DNA from: Ifrita kowaldi
Taxonomy: Eukaryota; Chordata; Aves; Passeriformes; Cinclosomatidae
Direction: 5' to 3'
Length of the DNA stretch: 64,000 nucleotides
NCBI GenBank assembly: GCA_013398055.1
Contig: VZRS01001450.1
Location: 604,059 to 668,058 of the forward strand
Below are positions 23,574 through 36,900 of the stretch, one piece after another (position 1 is the first letter of the stretch; the number at the start of each line of letters is the position of its first letter). The notes under the pieces were generated by a model, which searched no databases, was not told where the DNA came from, and saw only the letters and a program-made list of their open reading frames with translations. The translations under genes were made by a program, and so were the position numbers.

Positions 23574-26500
23574 ATTGTGAAATTAGAGTCCTTAAAACAC
23601 AGTTTTTAATCCATATAAAACACCTGAATAAGCAGAGATTAGTGAATATTGTTAAAGAGTAACCTACTTTGCTCCAGGGACTTCAAAAGATCATGGATTC
23701 CATTTATAAAATGTATACCTTAGGCTTTCATGAAAATTTCAGAGATTAACGTGAAAACCTGACCAAAGTTCTACCTAGGTTGCTCAAAAACAAATGGCAA
23801 AAATAAAGAACCTAGAGTGTTTCACCTAGGTTTTTAAGAAAAAAAAAAAATCAAATATTTTGAGAGCCTGTGGAGGTTTTTTGAATACGATTATTCTAAG
23901 AACAATACTTTTGCATGCTGATTTGAGACAGAAAGACAGACACCATAACCTAACACAAAGGCTTACAGAAAAGCAGCTCATGTAAAAGCTTTCTAATTTA
24001 GGCTTCTCAGAATGCATTTGGGCAATCAGAAAGGACAACTGGAACCAGGGTGAGAGATGTGCACTAACCCATACTCTCGGCACAATTTTAGTTACTGTGT
24101 AATTGTTTTCAGCTCATTCTGCTATCTCATGGCAATAAACATTATGCCAGTTTCTTTGGGCTACTGAAGAGGCATATAGGAGTGGGGACAAAAAGTTCTG
24201 AAGAAGACATTGGAAGTAGCAAGCTTTTAATAGAAAATTCGGTGTCAAACTTATATTTCATAAATGATACAGTAGGGTGTGTTTGGTTTCAGAATTCCAT
24301 TTCAGAATTACCTTCCTCATTAAATGCAGTATTGGGTACCCACATATTTTTAACCTGAGTGCTTGTGTTTGACTTAGTATTTATTCATTTCTTCCTCAGG
24401 TATGCAACAAAGAAGCTTTAGAATAAAAACCTGAATATTGGCAGGCATACACATTACTAATCTTTCAGCTTTCTGATTTCTATAGAAAAGACAGAAAACT
24501 TCACTACTGTCCTGTATGGTATAACTATTTGGGGATATTTTGCTTAGAACACGGGAAAAAGAAAATCAGACGTTGCCTATACGAGTCTACTCTCAAGTCG
24601 CTGTAAAAGCAGTGTAACACAGGGCATGTTGATGCTGTGTACAGTTTGCAACAACAAGTCAATGAAGTCTATCAGAGCAAAGTCTGCAGTGGCTGTGGGT
24701 GCCAGTGTGTGACCACAGAGTGTTGCTACAGCAGCCTGTTCCACCGCCCTGTCGGGTCCTCTCTGTTGTGCTGCAGCGGACAGCAGTAGTTACCACTTGT
24801 GGCAAGGAGGAACATTATATTCTTTCCTGATTTTATCCCTAGGAAGCCTTTCATGTAGCTTCTTCAACCAGCTTAAGATTTACAAAGAAAGGTTTAAGCT
24901 TTCATCTATTTGCTGCCCTGAGTTCTATGAGGCTTACAACTCATCTCCATGTACTTTAATGCCTAACACTTCAGAAACAGTATGATTCAGTGAGCAGAGA
25001 AATCAGGAGATCTGGATTCTAATAATAGTCCTGCTAAACCACATACATTGTGTAGCCTTCCTGAGTAAGAATGTGTTTCCTATGGATAGTTTTAAACATA
25101 GATTTTACCCATAGAAATTTCAGTGCTCCTCTAAATTAATGTGGTTATATGCATTACCCATGCAACAGTTTCCCTAACATTTCTTTAAAAAAATTTTTAA
25201 AAACCCAACACCTTCACTGTGTCGTGAACTTATGAAGTCATTATTCGCAATATCATAGGCAGAATTACAGGCATGTTGAACACAGAATCAGGGACAGGAG
25301 TATGTCTGCTTATTACAGTACGCAAAAGGCACAGGAAAGGCATAGCAAAGGACTCATTTCTCCAAGAGGATTAGTGTGGCAATTATTGAAACTGTTTGGA
25401 GAGACTAACTTCAGCCTAGAGAGCCAGTCTCCCTAGACTACTGACAGAGATCCTTTCCCCTGTCCAAAACCCAAACGAGCCTGCACTAATGTGAAGAAAC
25501 CTCAGGCTCCGTGCAGTTGCTACGACTTTGCCATTGCTTCCCAAACTCACTCCTTCTGTAGTCAGCAAAGAGACAAATTCTTCCAAGCACAATCCACTTT
25601 AAGCTCACAATCTAAATGATACCCTAAAGGAATATCTATAATTCTGCTGGCTGTAAGAGAAATGTAGATGCTTGGTCCTCCTGAGCTTTTTGAATAAGCC
25701 TGCAGTGCTTCTGTTTCTTAAATGCAAGCTGCTGACTTAAAAATTAAGTATGAAATGCACTGTAATCCACTTCCCAAGGTATTAATATGTCAGTCCGCTC
25801 CTGACAGTACTTGTCCCTACTGTTGGAGGCATTTATAAAAGAAATAAGAAGAAGCTAGTGCTGATGCTATGTTCCTCGTTTGGAACTGATGCTGGAAGCA
25901 ATCTCTAGGAATGCTGTGTTCCCACCTGTAATTAAACACTACATACATGGATAAGAACCAAATAAACCTCGCTAATGTCATGATATTCTGTTTCAAAAAA
26001 AATAAAATGCATACTTTTATTTTGACAAAGTTCTTTTCTCAAAGGCTAAATGGATATATTAAATGAGCTTCACTTTCAACAAAACACACTGAGTTTTCTC
26101 TTCAATATAATTTTGCCCTTATTTAGTAAAATTGAAGAGAAAATGCACAAGGTTATTTTCATTAGCACCAAAAGCAGTCTCAAGCAATTTCCTAAAGGGC
26201 TTAGGACAGACTTGAGAGTCCAGTGAGAATTCTAAGCTCAAGACAATGAACAGGAAACCTATAGACAGGAGATCTCCCACACTTACCCCTTATCAATGCC
26301 AGGGGGAGTTACGTTGCAGGTTTGAATATGGTGCAAAGACAAAAAAAGGATAGCATTGTATGTTTCCCTGCTTACAGCACATCTCTAAACTCCTTAAAAA
26401 TGGATTATTTAAGGGCATAGGCAAGTTTAATTATCAAGCAAAGTTTTCTATTCAGACCCAGGTGCTTTCCAAGTCTCATGTTCCAGTGTTTCCTTGATCC

Positions 26501-28700
26501 CAAAAGAAGTGGTGAAAACAGAGCAGGGTGGAGAACAGATGTCAGAAAAACTGTGTTTACCTGCCACCTTCATGTACATAACAAAAAATTTGGCTATGTT
26601 ACTCTATATGCCTTGGCAGGCCTCATTCTTTGACAGAATCAATTTGAACAGCTTTCTTCCTTCAGCAGAGCGGGATGCTGTGACCTCTCTGGCCTGCACA
26701 CAACTTCAGTTTGCACTTATATATGCACCCTACTCTGCATGCTTAATGCAGGATGAATTGCCCCTGGAAGATATGATGCAAAAGGCAAGAAAACCTGAGA
26801 TCAAAACCACTGAGATTCATTCCTTCATGCCCTTAGCAAATATGTTGTTTTCTTTTAAAAACCCTAATAGCAGGCATGTCTTAAAGGAAAAGATCCTAAG
26901 TCGAGAGAAAATGTCTTGCTTCTATGTACAGTGAGGATAGATGGAGAGTAGCAAATTTACAGTTGTTTCAAAGTGCAACACTCTCTTTCTATCTAGTGTT
27001 GTTACAGCCTGCCCCTGAAAGTGGGGTAACGGAGGTCCTTTTTAATAGATCCCTTCAGAAGGATTAGAGCGAAACACCACTGACTGACCAGTGTTTACAC
27101 ATACATAGTAGCAGTGGAAAGAGAAATGCTTCTTTCCTATATACAGGGTAGAAATATATACACTTCTGTTTCTTTCCACACACAAACTGACTTTATTTGA
27201 TATAGTTGATATTTTAGTAAAAACAGAGTTTCCTGCACACGCAGCCTTTTGAGAGGCTTTTATAAAATACAATTAGTCAAACATAATCAATGGATATTGA
27301 AACAAAGGAATACAATGGAAAAATTCAATAAGCATAACTCATCAAACTATGTAGGATGTGCAAGTGTGACACTCACTGCACATTAGTTGCCTTTGATGTG
27401 TAGATCAAATGACATCATCAGAGTAGTTAAAATGTTACCAAAATACTTATGTATGAGAACACTGTGACAAATAACCCAGTCATGAAGAAATTAATTACTT
27501 TTGAGGTGAAATATGAGACTAATCTAGGGACTGGATTTTATTTTTAACCCTTTCAGAGGCATCCCATGAGTTTTGTTTTCTTCTCTTCTACATCTTGGGC
27601 GAGCTGCTTAATCTCTTGTATTTTTGGTGTGATCTCAACAAATACACTGATATCCACAGATGCAGACCACAGCCAATTCTCACAAATCCTTATAATTTAT
27701 TTTTTAACTGACCAATTAGTAAGAATTACCAGAGTTCAGTAGACAATGCACCGGCCACTCATTTGGAATTTACTGATTGCCAGCCATCTGCAGAGCACAG
27801 CTTGTAAACTAATGTACTTGGCAGCATCAGGACAAGCTTATCTGCTTCAAGGTATTATGAGGTCAGAATCATGTATATGTGTAAATGTATCACAGCGCAG
27901 TTAGAAACTATAGTTCAAAATTCAAAGGGTTTTTTAAGCAGAACACTGAAATGCGAATTTGGGGAATATCAAGATGATACTGAGATGTCCAAAACACTTC
28001 AGAGAAGCTGTACTTGCTTCATATCAGCAAAACTAGCACGTATATGGCCACACCGCCAGGAGTTGCCCAGAACAGTAGAATTTAAGGGGAGTAAAAACCA
28101 GTTTTGGCAAGGCTCTAACACCTGGATTCTTGTGGTGGTCTAGTGAATTATCCTGCATTTCTTTTTCTTTAACCTCAGTTTACTTTGTCCATTAAAAAGC
28201 TAGCTCAGGAAGCATATTTCTAATTCCCACTCTAGGTAGTATGTTAAAATCCCCTTCTCCAAGCAGTGGCAAAACCAGAGATACAGTCCTAAGTGGGTTA
28301 GTCTAACGCAGGATGTCAAGAGGCCGCCAAAAAAGTGCAGCTATGAAAAGAAAACATAAAAGCTGTGTCAGCCCAGTTACTCCAGCAAAAATAAATTTAG
28401 ATTTAGCAGGGAATATGAAAATGAAAACGGGATGGCTAAAGCCTTCTGCCATTTACTCTATTTAGTACAGCACTCAGGGTCATGAGACTAGGAAAGGCTG
28501 TGAACCTTTTTGTTTGCCAGAGAAGCAGCATCAGGCTAAGAGACTAAATGAAATACTAATGCCACTGTCTCGGGCACTGGTGAGACAGCATTAGTGATAG
28601 TTCCGGACAAGTGTGTTTACGAAAGCCAAGTTCAAAATGGAAAATACTCAGAAAGGTAACAGGAAGATTAGAAGAAAGTTTATCTTACAGCAGAAATACA
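23574..28700. other. Intronic sequence, no supported feature
   Basis: Mostly AT-rich. A somewhat GC-richer patch at about 24600-24790 has no recognisable identity. The longest non-repeat open frame of the window (146 codons, plus, 26494-26934) lies here. It has no recognisable domain, no splice-flanked structure and no conservation that I can see, and is probably chance. Confidence 0.45.
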
Positions 28701-28735
28701 AACAAAACCAAACCAAACCAAGCAAACCAAAAAAA
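28701..28735 (+). repeat. (AAACC)n microsatellite, imperfect
   Basis: About five units of AAACC with one AAGC interruption, followed by AAAAACTTTACACAAAAC. The array and its right flank resemble the array at 10036-10070. Confidence 0.88.
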
Positions 28736-30840
28736 CTTTACACAAAACATACACTTGTTTCTCTGGATAGTAATCTGGTCATGATGCAATGAGAAGTATT
28801 TAGACTGATGTATACTGGAGCAGACACTGGATGTTAACAATAGTATAAACTAGCCCTGAGTACCTCTGAGCTGGAGATTAGTAAGATTACAATCAGATAA
28901 GGAGTGAAACTAGAAGCGAGGGAATTGGTGTATGAATCACTGAGAATTTCCCACTGAACCTTCACTTTTGAAGTACCATGAAAGCCTTAGGGACTGAGAG
29001 AGATACATAGACATCTCAAGTAATTCAGACCAATCCTTAAAAGAGTATGCAGAAACCATATAGAATTCAACGTTTCACAGAAAAGAGAGTTAATTTCTTT
29101 TGAACTAAAGACCTCTCCATGGCCATAAGCACTGCTAAGATTTATATCGGTTCTTTGAAAACATGGCTAAAAATATGAAAATAGTCACAAACTGATCCAG
29201 ATTCAGCTACATGCAGCAGATAACAGCGGCAAACTTTTACACTAGACAATTTTTTCCTGGAAGGACTGTCTTTCTGGTGATTGCAGTCCCTTCCTGTCTT
29301 CAGAGAAATGAGTTTGAGATTGAAATGAAGAAGTCACAAACATTGAAAGACAGGAACAGTCCTCAGGCCCTTTTTTTCATCCTAATGATGAAATATTTTA
29401 ACATTTTGGTTTTCTTTTAAATTATTGCTTGATGGAAACAGAAGAAAAAAAATGCTTACACTCTCCTCTGAGTTGTTTTTGACATGATCAACAGACGTAC
29501 ACTAGATCACCCTTTCTCTTGCTCTACAATTCAGAGATGGTAGCTCTGTAGCAGACTGTTACAAATTGTTGTGCGCAAAGAAGCAACTACACTTGTTTCA
29601 TGTAATAGGAAATCACATGGCTAAAAAAAACCAAATCTAGCAATTATTCCAGCCAGTCTAAACCCCATTTGAACAAGGTTCAATCATATTAGCCTAAAGT
29701 CAGAAAACAAAAGATTCTGCAGAAGAAGAATCCAGAACAGAAAACAGTTTAACTAGAATCTTTAATAGGAATAATACATGGGTATGCTGGGAATAATGTA
29801 AGTAGAAGAAAGAAAAAAAAAAGCTGCAGAAACTGCAACTGAAAATCAAACTGTGTGTGCCAGACTGCATTTTCACGTTTTGGAAAATTCCAGATGCATA
29901 TGATTATAATTTTGAATGAGATATGCTTAAAAATAGACACTGTTTGACCATGTCAGCAGTCTCGAAAAAATGGAATTTATAGGGGGGTTTGTAGATTCCT
30001 GCTGTCTCTCTTTATTCTGAGGCTGTGTTTCTGCTGACTTTTACTCAATTATGTTTAACAATAATTCCATTTGTTCTGACAATCTGGAAAAAACCCAAGA
30101 AGCTGTTCTCTGATTGTCTAGCAAATTTTTTTTTTTTCTAAAATCTGAACTCTCCTTTCTTTAGATTCTGTTTTAATGTTGCACCACCATTTTGTTTCCA
30201 CAACTACTTAAGAACTTTGGTGAATTTAACAATCTGTCAAAAAAGTAAAACACAGTAGAGACCAATCTACAATCGTCACCTTTTCCTAGCAAAATTTCCT
30301 TTAATGAAATGCATTCCAAAGCCAATACGTAATAAATGAATCTTCAGCAGATAAATAAATAAGTGAATAAACGGCAAATACCCTATAAACATTTCTGACA
30401 TATATGTGTAGCAGGCAAAAAGATGCAGATCTTCCCTTAGCCTGAAATTTAAATACTGCCAGAGTAGATATCCAGCATGAAAAGCATTAGCTAACAGGGC
30501 TGCAGTTCAAAACTTAAATCACAACAGACTTTGCACTTGATTGCAAAATGAGTGTTACCAATCCACTTTTCTACTGAAAAAAGAGTCACGTGTTCAAATG
30601 TATAGTCTGGGGGCTCCAGAGCTCCAGTGTGGGACTACAAAACAGGCCAAAATTAATAACTGAAGTACAGTTCACCAGCAAAAAATGTTTTGAGACAACA
30701 ACCTAGAAACTGCTGAAAACTCTGCATAATGCAACTTGTATCTATATAGCATCTGCTGATCCAGCGCTAAGGGGTATTATATCTTTCCATACATAAAAGC
30801 TGCTGAAAAGGGACCCCTCTTTGCTACCCCCAGCTCCAGC
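28736..30840. other. Intronic sequence, no feature seen
   Basis: No exon, RNA gene or known repeat was recognised. The T run at 30127-30138 is the only notable homopolymer. Confidence 0.45.
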
Positions 30841-31228
30841 CACGAGCCACCTCTCCCCAGTGTAGGTGGATAACTGCTCCATGACTACACAGGTGGAGGC
30901 ATCGTGCCAGCCTCCTGCGCACCTCGGCAGGACCTCGGCACAGCTCATCACCCAGCACCTGACAGCCAGTCACTCCCACGAGAGCTGCGACCTGCTCAAG
31001 GGGCAGGATCTGAAAAAGATAGGACGATGTGCCCGAGTGTGGCTCGAAACCCACCCGCGGCCCGGCTGCCCCNNNGCCCCGCGATGGGCACCCCCGCCCG
31101 GGGACACGGCCCCTCGCACACGCCCCGGGCCCGCACACGCAAGGGGTGTCCGCACCCGCTGCCCGCAGCAGCAGAGCCGGCCCGGCGGCCCGGGCGGAGG
31201 GGCTCCTGCCCCGTCCCGGCTCTCGGCA
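30841..31228. promoter_or_regulatory. CpG-rich island, left part (possible promoter)
   Basis: The composition changes sharply here from AT-rich intron to very GC-rich sequence with many CpG dinucleotides, especially 31037-31228, which includes three Ns at 31073-31075. CpG islands of this kind often mark vertebrate promoters. The island lies about 9 kb upstream of the RAB3C exon on the gene's own strand, so it could hold a RAB3C first exon or an alternative promoter, but no N-terminal RAB3C coding sequence was recognised. Long open frames drawn across it depend on the N gap and are not evidence of a gene. Confidence 0.5.
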
Positions 31229-31860
31229 NNNNNNNNNNNNNNNNNNNNNNNNNNNNNNNNNNNNNNNNNNNNNNNNNNNNNNNNNNNNNNNNNNNNNNNN
31301 NNNNNNNNNNNNNNNNNNNNNNNNNNNNNNNNNNNNNNNNNNNNNNNNNNNNNNNNNNNNNNNNNNNNNNNNNNNNNNNNNNNNNNNNNNNNNNNNNNNN
31401 NNNNNNNNNNNNNNNNNNNNNNNNNNNNNNNNNNNNNNNNNNNNNNNNNNNNNNNNNNNNNNNNNNNNNNNNNNNNNNNNNNNNNNNNNNNNNNNNNNNN
31501 NNNNNNNNNNNNNNNNNNNNNNNNNNNNNNNNNNNNNNNNNNNNNNNNNNNNNNNNNNNNNNNNNNNNNNNNNNNNNNNNNNNNNNNNNNNNNNNNNNNN
31601 NNNNNNNNNNNNNNNNNNNNNNNNNNNNNNNNNNNNNNNNNNNNNNNNNNNNNNNNNNNNNNNNNNNNNNNNNNNNNNNNNNNNNNNNNNNNNNNNNNNN
31701 NNNNNNNNNNNNNNNNNNNNNNNNNNNNNNNNNNNNNNNNNNNNNNNNNNNNNNNNNNNNNNNNNNNNNNNNNNNNNNNNNNNNNNNNNNNNNNNNNNNN
31801 NNNNNNNNNNNNNNNNNNNNNNNNNNNNNNNNNNNNNNNNNNNNNNNNNNNNNNNNNNNN
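31229..31860. other. Assembly gap (run of N, 632 positions)
   Basis: Every position is N. The gap sits inside a CpG-rich island and directly against a GC-rich tandem array, which are sequence types that often fail to sequence or assemble. The true length is unknown. Confidence 0.99.
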
Positions 31861-32063
31861 ATCCCGCTCCCGCCCCGTCATCCCGCTCCCGTCTCGTTAT
31901 CCCGCTCCCGTCGCTTTATCCCGCTCCCGCCCCGTCATTCCGCTCCCGTCGCTTTATCCCGCTCCCGCCCCGTCATCCCGCTCCCGTCCTTTTATCCCGC
32001 TCCCGTCCTTTTATCCCTCTCCCGTCTCTTTGTCCCGCTACCGCCCCGTTATGCCGCTTCCGC
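31861..32063 (+). repeat. GC-rich 19-bp minisatellite, about 10-11 copies
   Basis: Ten tandem 19-bp units followed by a partial unit, based on ATCCCGCTCCCG followed by a variable seven bases (CCCCGTC, TCTCGTT, TCGCTTT or TCCTTTT). The order of variants looks like higher-order alternation. Degeneration increases toward the right end. The array begins exactly at the gap edge and probably continues into it. The minus strand is rich in GGG runs and could form G-quadruplexes. Confidence 0.95.
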
Positions 32064-32340
32064 ATTCGGGCTGGTCCCGTTCCCGTGGCCCACTGCCGGC
32101 GCTGGGGCTGGGCGAGGCCGAGCGCCCTTCAGCTTGGGGACTGCTGGTCAGTGTCCTTGCTGTGCACAGTGGCAGTCCCTAGGCTGCCTCCTCATCGCGT
32201 CCCGCTGTCCTGCTTTCTCTTGCCACGTTTGGCTTTCCTCTGGTGGCTGGCAGACAGGGTCGGGCAGCGCCGGGCCGTGGCTGTAGCCCCGCATGGACAT
32301 GGGGACATCGCTTCTGGCTGGGGCCAGCCATTTTTGATGC
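32064..32340. promoter_or_regulatory. CpG-rich island, right part
   Basis: GC-rich flank of the minisatellite with several CpGs (GCGTCCCGC, GTCGGGCAGCGCCGGGCCG). It fades into AT-rich sequence after about 32340. No recognisable coding exon. Confidence 0.45.
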
Positions 32341-33786
32341 TGTACTGATGTCATTATGAGGTGGTGTTTAAACATCCTCCAAGAATATGTTTTAAATATC
32401 TGTCTCAGCACTTCTTGCATAACCCCATCCTCTAATGAAGGCCCCCATACTTACCTTGGGCCCAAATGGACAGTTCTACAAAGGGTAGAAAAATGTATAA
32501 AGAGTGTTGGAGCCAGATTTAAGATTTGGCGTGTTCTGCTCTAATGAAAGGGTGAAGATGAGATATGGGTGACTCACTCTGGGGATGTCTGGCCAAGGTT
32601 TGAGAGCTGGATAGATCCCAGGCAGAGGAAAGGGCAGGAGAAGGCAGCAGGGGTGGCTGAGGCAGCATGGAAACAGCAATTTGCCCTGTGGGTTATCTGC
32701 TTTACATAGGTGGTATACATTGCATGAAGTGAAGCACCCATAGGAGCTGTGACACGAGCAAATTGTGTCATAGAGACATGAGTATGGAGTAAGGTGTACG
32801 CCAGAAGAAGTTTCATTCTAGCTTTACAAGTTTTTAATGTCATTTGCAGCTGTTCATACCTACCCCACTATAATACGAAGATAGGATGTGTCTTTTTCAA
32901 AGACATTTTTTGGAGAGCACCCTTTTGTCCTGCATGAAACACAGCGTGTTGCTCTTTATGCCATTGTGGGCATGTAGATATCTTGAATTTGCTCAGCATT
33001 GTAGACCCATCTGTATGAGTGTATACACACATGAGCAGCTAAGAGTCGCTTTTGGGTTTTCTTAATGCATGCAATTTAGTCTTACTATTGATTTTAGGTG
33101 AATACCTACATAAAAAAAATCATGACTAGAAACCCATTTCCCTCTGAATACAGGGCACATTATATGTTATCAATTTCAGTTAGGGAAGAAACAGAGAGCT
33201 TTTTTCTCCTATGAAAGCTATGTTTCATGGGATTTTGGTTTTAGAAAGTATTATAAATACATCACATAATCCTGAATGTATTAAGCTATAGTTTTCCATA
33301 AAACATTTCTCATTCTGAAATGTCACTTTAAATCTTAGCTGAATAGATACTTGAAACAATAGGTTCAAATATTCAGAAAAGTTTTTGATTATGGAATTCA
33401 GAAAATAGATCCTATGGATTTATTATTATATTAAACTTTTAAAGTAGATTTACTGCAGATACATTAGAAATTACAAGACTTAAATGATGCCAGGTTCCCA
33501 AATTTATCCCAAGACAAAGATCCTCCACATCTTTTAATTGTATTTGCATTTATCTTAGCATTGAAGTCTTGAAGCAGTCTCTCACCTAAAATCTCCATAC
33601 AGGCAACTATCAATAGAACATAAATCTGTGTGACTTTTACATTGTCATATGTCCTTCCATAAAATGTGGGATTTATTTTCTTCTAGTGCAAATATTAAAG
33701 TAAACAGCGTATCTGCATAAACAATATTTTTCTGTTTCTTTCTTTTATTTTCAAATGCTTAAAAAAGCACAATTAACACTGATTTG
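32341..33786. other. Intron or 5' flank, no feature seen
   Basis: Short frames only. No repeat family recognised. Confidence 0.4.
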
Positions 33787-33906
33787 GTAGAATCATGGAG
33801 TGGTTTGTGTTGGAAGAGTTCACCTGGTTCCAGCTCCCCTGCTGCAAGCAGGGACTCCACCCACTAGAGCAGGCTGCTCAGAGCTCCATCCAGTCTGGCC
33901 TTGTCA
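33787..33906 (-). mobile_element. CR1 LINE 3'-end fragment, minus strand
   Basis: About 120 bp of reverse-complement CR1 3' end: TAGAATCATGGAGTGGTTTG on the plus strand, then GGTTCCAGCTCCCCTGCTGC and AGAGCAGGCTGCTCAGAGC. A very short 5'-truncated copy. Confidence 0.9.
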
Positions 33907-36900
33907 TTTTTCGTTGTGTGTTGGTTGAAGAGATGATACAGTTGTTACCCCATTTTTGCCTCTTACTTATTGTCTGGCAGAGACTTCATCTTTTTCTTTC
34001 TGTCTTCTTCAGAGGCTTTTGAAGATGGCATCAGAAAGAAATGGACCAGAGTGGAATAGTATAGTGCTAGACAGAAACAAGTTTTTGCAGCTCAAGCACG
34101 GTAGTCCAGTGGTCTGCTGTGATGGTACTCCTGAATACACTTGTCCACCAAGCACTGTGTTCATGAGGCAGCAGTTTCTGTCGATTACTAATTAATGGGT
34201 CACAATATATTACCATTTTTTAAGCACAGTGTACTTGAAGCTCCCTTTTAAACATAATTTCTATGAATTAGGTATTTTCACCAGGTGTTAACATACAGGT
34301 ATGTTAAAGTAAAACGTCTTATTCTTTTAACCAGGTGTAGTAGAAACACCAGAGGACTAGTCATGAATATCAATTCAGATTTTCAGCTGTTTTGATTATA
34401 CTACCTCCTTTTCATTTGCTTTTCCTACACTCACAGAAATGGTATTTTTTTCCCATACAAAGTGCCGGATTGTGGGATTCACAGAACAAGTTGGTCGTTA
34501 CTTGCCAATTGAAACTAAAGACAGTAAGAGAAGTATTAATTTTCCTTAGGTTATTGCAAAAAGTTATTCAAATAACATAAGTCATCACGAAAGCTAACCT
34601 AGAATGAACATGCTGCCTATAAGATAGTTCATGCAGTCAATCTGACTTATGTAGATGTAGTACAGTGTGATTTTGCGAAACTTTTTAATCTTTGTAACAC
34701 AGTTTGGTTTTTGCCCAAAACACTATTCAACAGCACACAGAAGACAATAACTTTCAGAGTTCCATATGAAATGTAAGAAAACTTGTAATAAATAAAGGCA
34801 CCAGGAGGCAGCTGGTTTGTAACCAAGTGAGTTGTTTCGGATGCGTGCACTCTGGAATGATGGAGACATTAAAAAAGCTGTTTCTCAATTTTGCACTAGA
34901 GGTCTACATAAGTAAAAACACAGATGCAATGTAATTTCACAAGTTCAGTGCATATATTGGGAGCAAATATTCTCTGTGCTTTCAAAACTTTCAAAGGATA
35001 GGCCATGCTGTAAAATTAGCAAGTTAGTAAGATTCAGAAGTAGAAGAAATCTGAATTAATATGGAGAATAATAAGGCAAGTACAGTTAACTAATGATCAT
35101 AGTTCCTTTCTTGTAATCCTTAGATCAACATACAGATCCTTTCAATTTTTGATTTAAGAAAATAAAAGTTCTTACTAGCTATAAAATTCCAGACATTTTG
35201 AAAGATCTGTACCTCTTGACAGTGATTTCTCTCATGTTCTCTTCCATAAGGTCAAATAGCTTTTTTTTTTTCCCCTGACCTTTACTAAAACAGTATTTCT
35301 TTTACTCTAGCATGCCATTTGACTTATCCTGGGATTGGACTTTGGATGCAGAGAACAGAAAAAGAGGGAGTCATGAGTCTTTCACTAAGCAATAAAGGTC
35401 ATTCCCCCTGGCTCAGTCTGTTGTGTTTTCAAATCTGGCTTATGATTGTAAAATGTAAATGTTGAGGTATGTCTTCTTTAGAGATTTCTTTAAAAAAAAA
35501 ACAAAACTATGAGATCTTTTGACTAGGCAAACAGGAAATGTAGAGAGCAAGAAAATGGTGATTAGAGGTCTCAGGAATGTTTCTTTCCAGTTTTAAACAT
35601 TATTTCATCAAGAAGGCAAGCATAAATTAACAAAATACAGTTCTGAAATTAAGCTAGAAATTGAGAGTGGATGTGGCACTGAGACAAGATCTGTCTCAAG
35701 CACAGATCTCCGATACACACCGATTGAAAAAACATCTGTGGGGAGTCCTTGTCAGGTTAGAAGACAGATAAAGTACACAGAATCTTGTCATGGGGTAAAC
35801 CATGTTGTATTTGCAACAGATGAAGATTCTTCACTGCTGTATAGACACTTGGGCTTGTGACCTTGGCAGATTCTGCAAATCCTTAAAATCCCAACAGACC
35901 AGACTCACACGTCAGACCTCATGACAGCACGCTGCTGATGCATGAACTGGAGATGCCACATTAGGGAATGAGAAAGCAGTTGCTAAAAGAACAAGTCTGA
36001 TGCTCATCACATGAGACTTGACAGGTCTGCGTTACAATGAAAGACAAGCAAACAGTTCTGTCAGGGATTTTTTCCTTCTTCTGATTCTCAGAACAGAAGA
36101 TACTGTTGGTCTATTCACTGTTAAACTTTGCAACCACTAGAACTGTAACATAGAACTAAAATGCAGCTTTTCATCTTGTGGACAAGGGACCAGCATAAAT
36201 CACTACAGTTTTGCTGTTGATGTAAATGAGCATTGGGGTAATCTATCTGTGCACTGTTGTTGCCATGGCTACTGGGTCACAGCACCACATACACCATCAC
36301 ATTTTGTGCATCTTCATAGTCTACATGCAATGGTTTCACTGGTGTATAGAAAGGGGAGAACTTGCGATTTTCACTTTCTATTGCATAGCACCGTGGTCTT
36401 GTCTGCAGTAAGGTCACGCAGGTCTGTGGAGATCAAACAGATATTTTGAACTCCTCTCCTTGAAGGCATCTCCCTATGCTGTGTGTCCCGGGGCTGAAGA
36501 ACAAAAATGTCTAACTCTTGACTCACCACCACGTAATCTGAGCACCACTATGCATCTGCATGTCCAGTGACCTGTCCAGGCAAGGGCGAAAATGCCACGT
36601 GGAGCTGAAGGCGGCAGTAACATGTTGTTTGGCACAGATTTTGGTACCAACTGTAACTTCAAAAATTTTAAAAATGTCTGCTCGGCTGTTTCCTGAAAAA
36701 GGGCCTTACACTTAGAGTCTGCAAACCATTCAAGAGGAGTTCAAAGTGATGTATATTCATCATGATAGGCAGATGGTGATTAAAGATTATAGAATTATGA
36801 AACTAAAACCCATGCTTGGAATTGTGCATATACCTGTAGAGATATTTACTAGCAGTGCATGCATACTCAAATTTAAAAATGCATTTAAATTACATATAAA

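Noticed and set aside
26494..26934. 146-codon plus-strand frame as a possible gene
   Set aside because: No recognisable domain, signal or splice context. A frame of this length can occur by chance in 64 kb read in six frames.
30866..32348. Long plus- and minus-strand open frames of 300-460 codons across the CpG island
   Set aside because: They are open only because the 632-N gap contains no stops, and their tails are translations of the 19-bp minisatellite.
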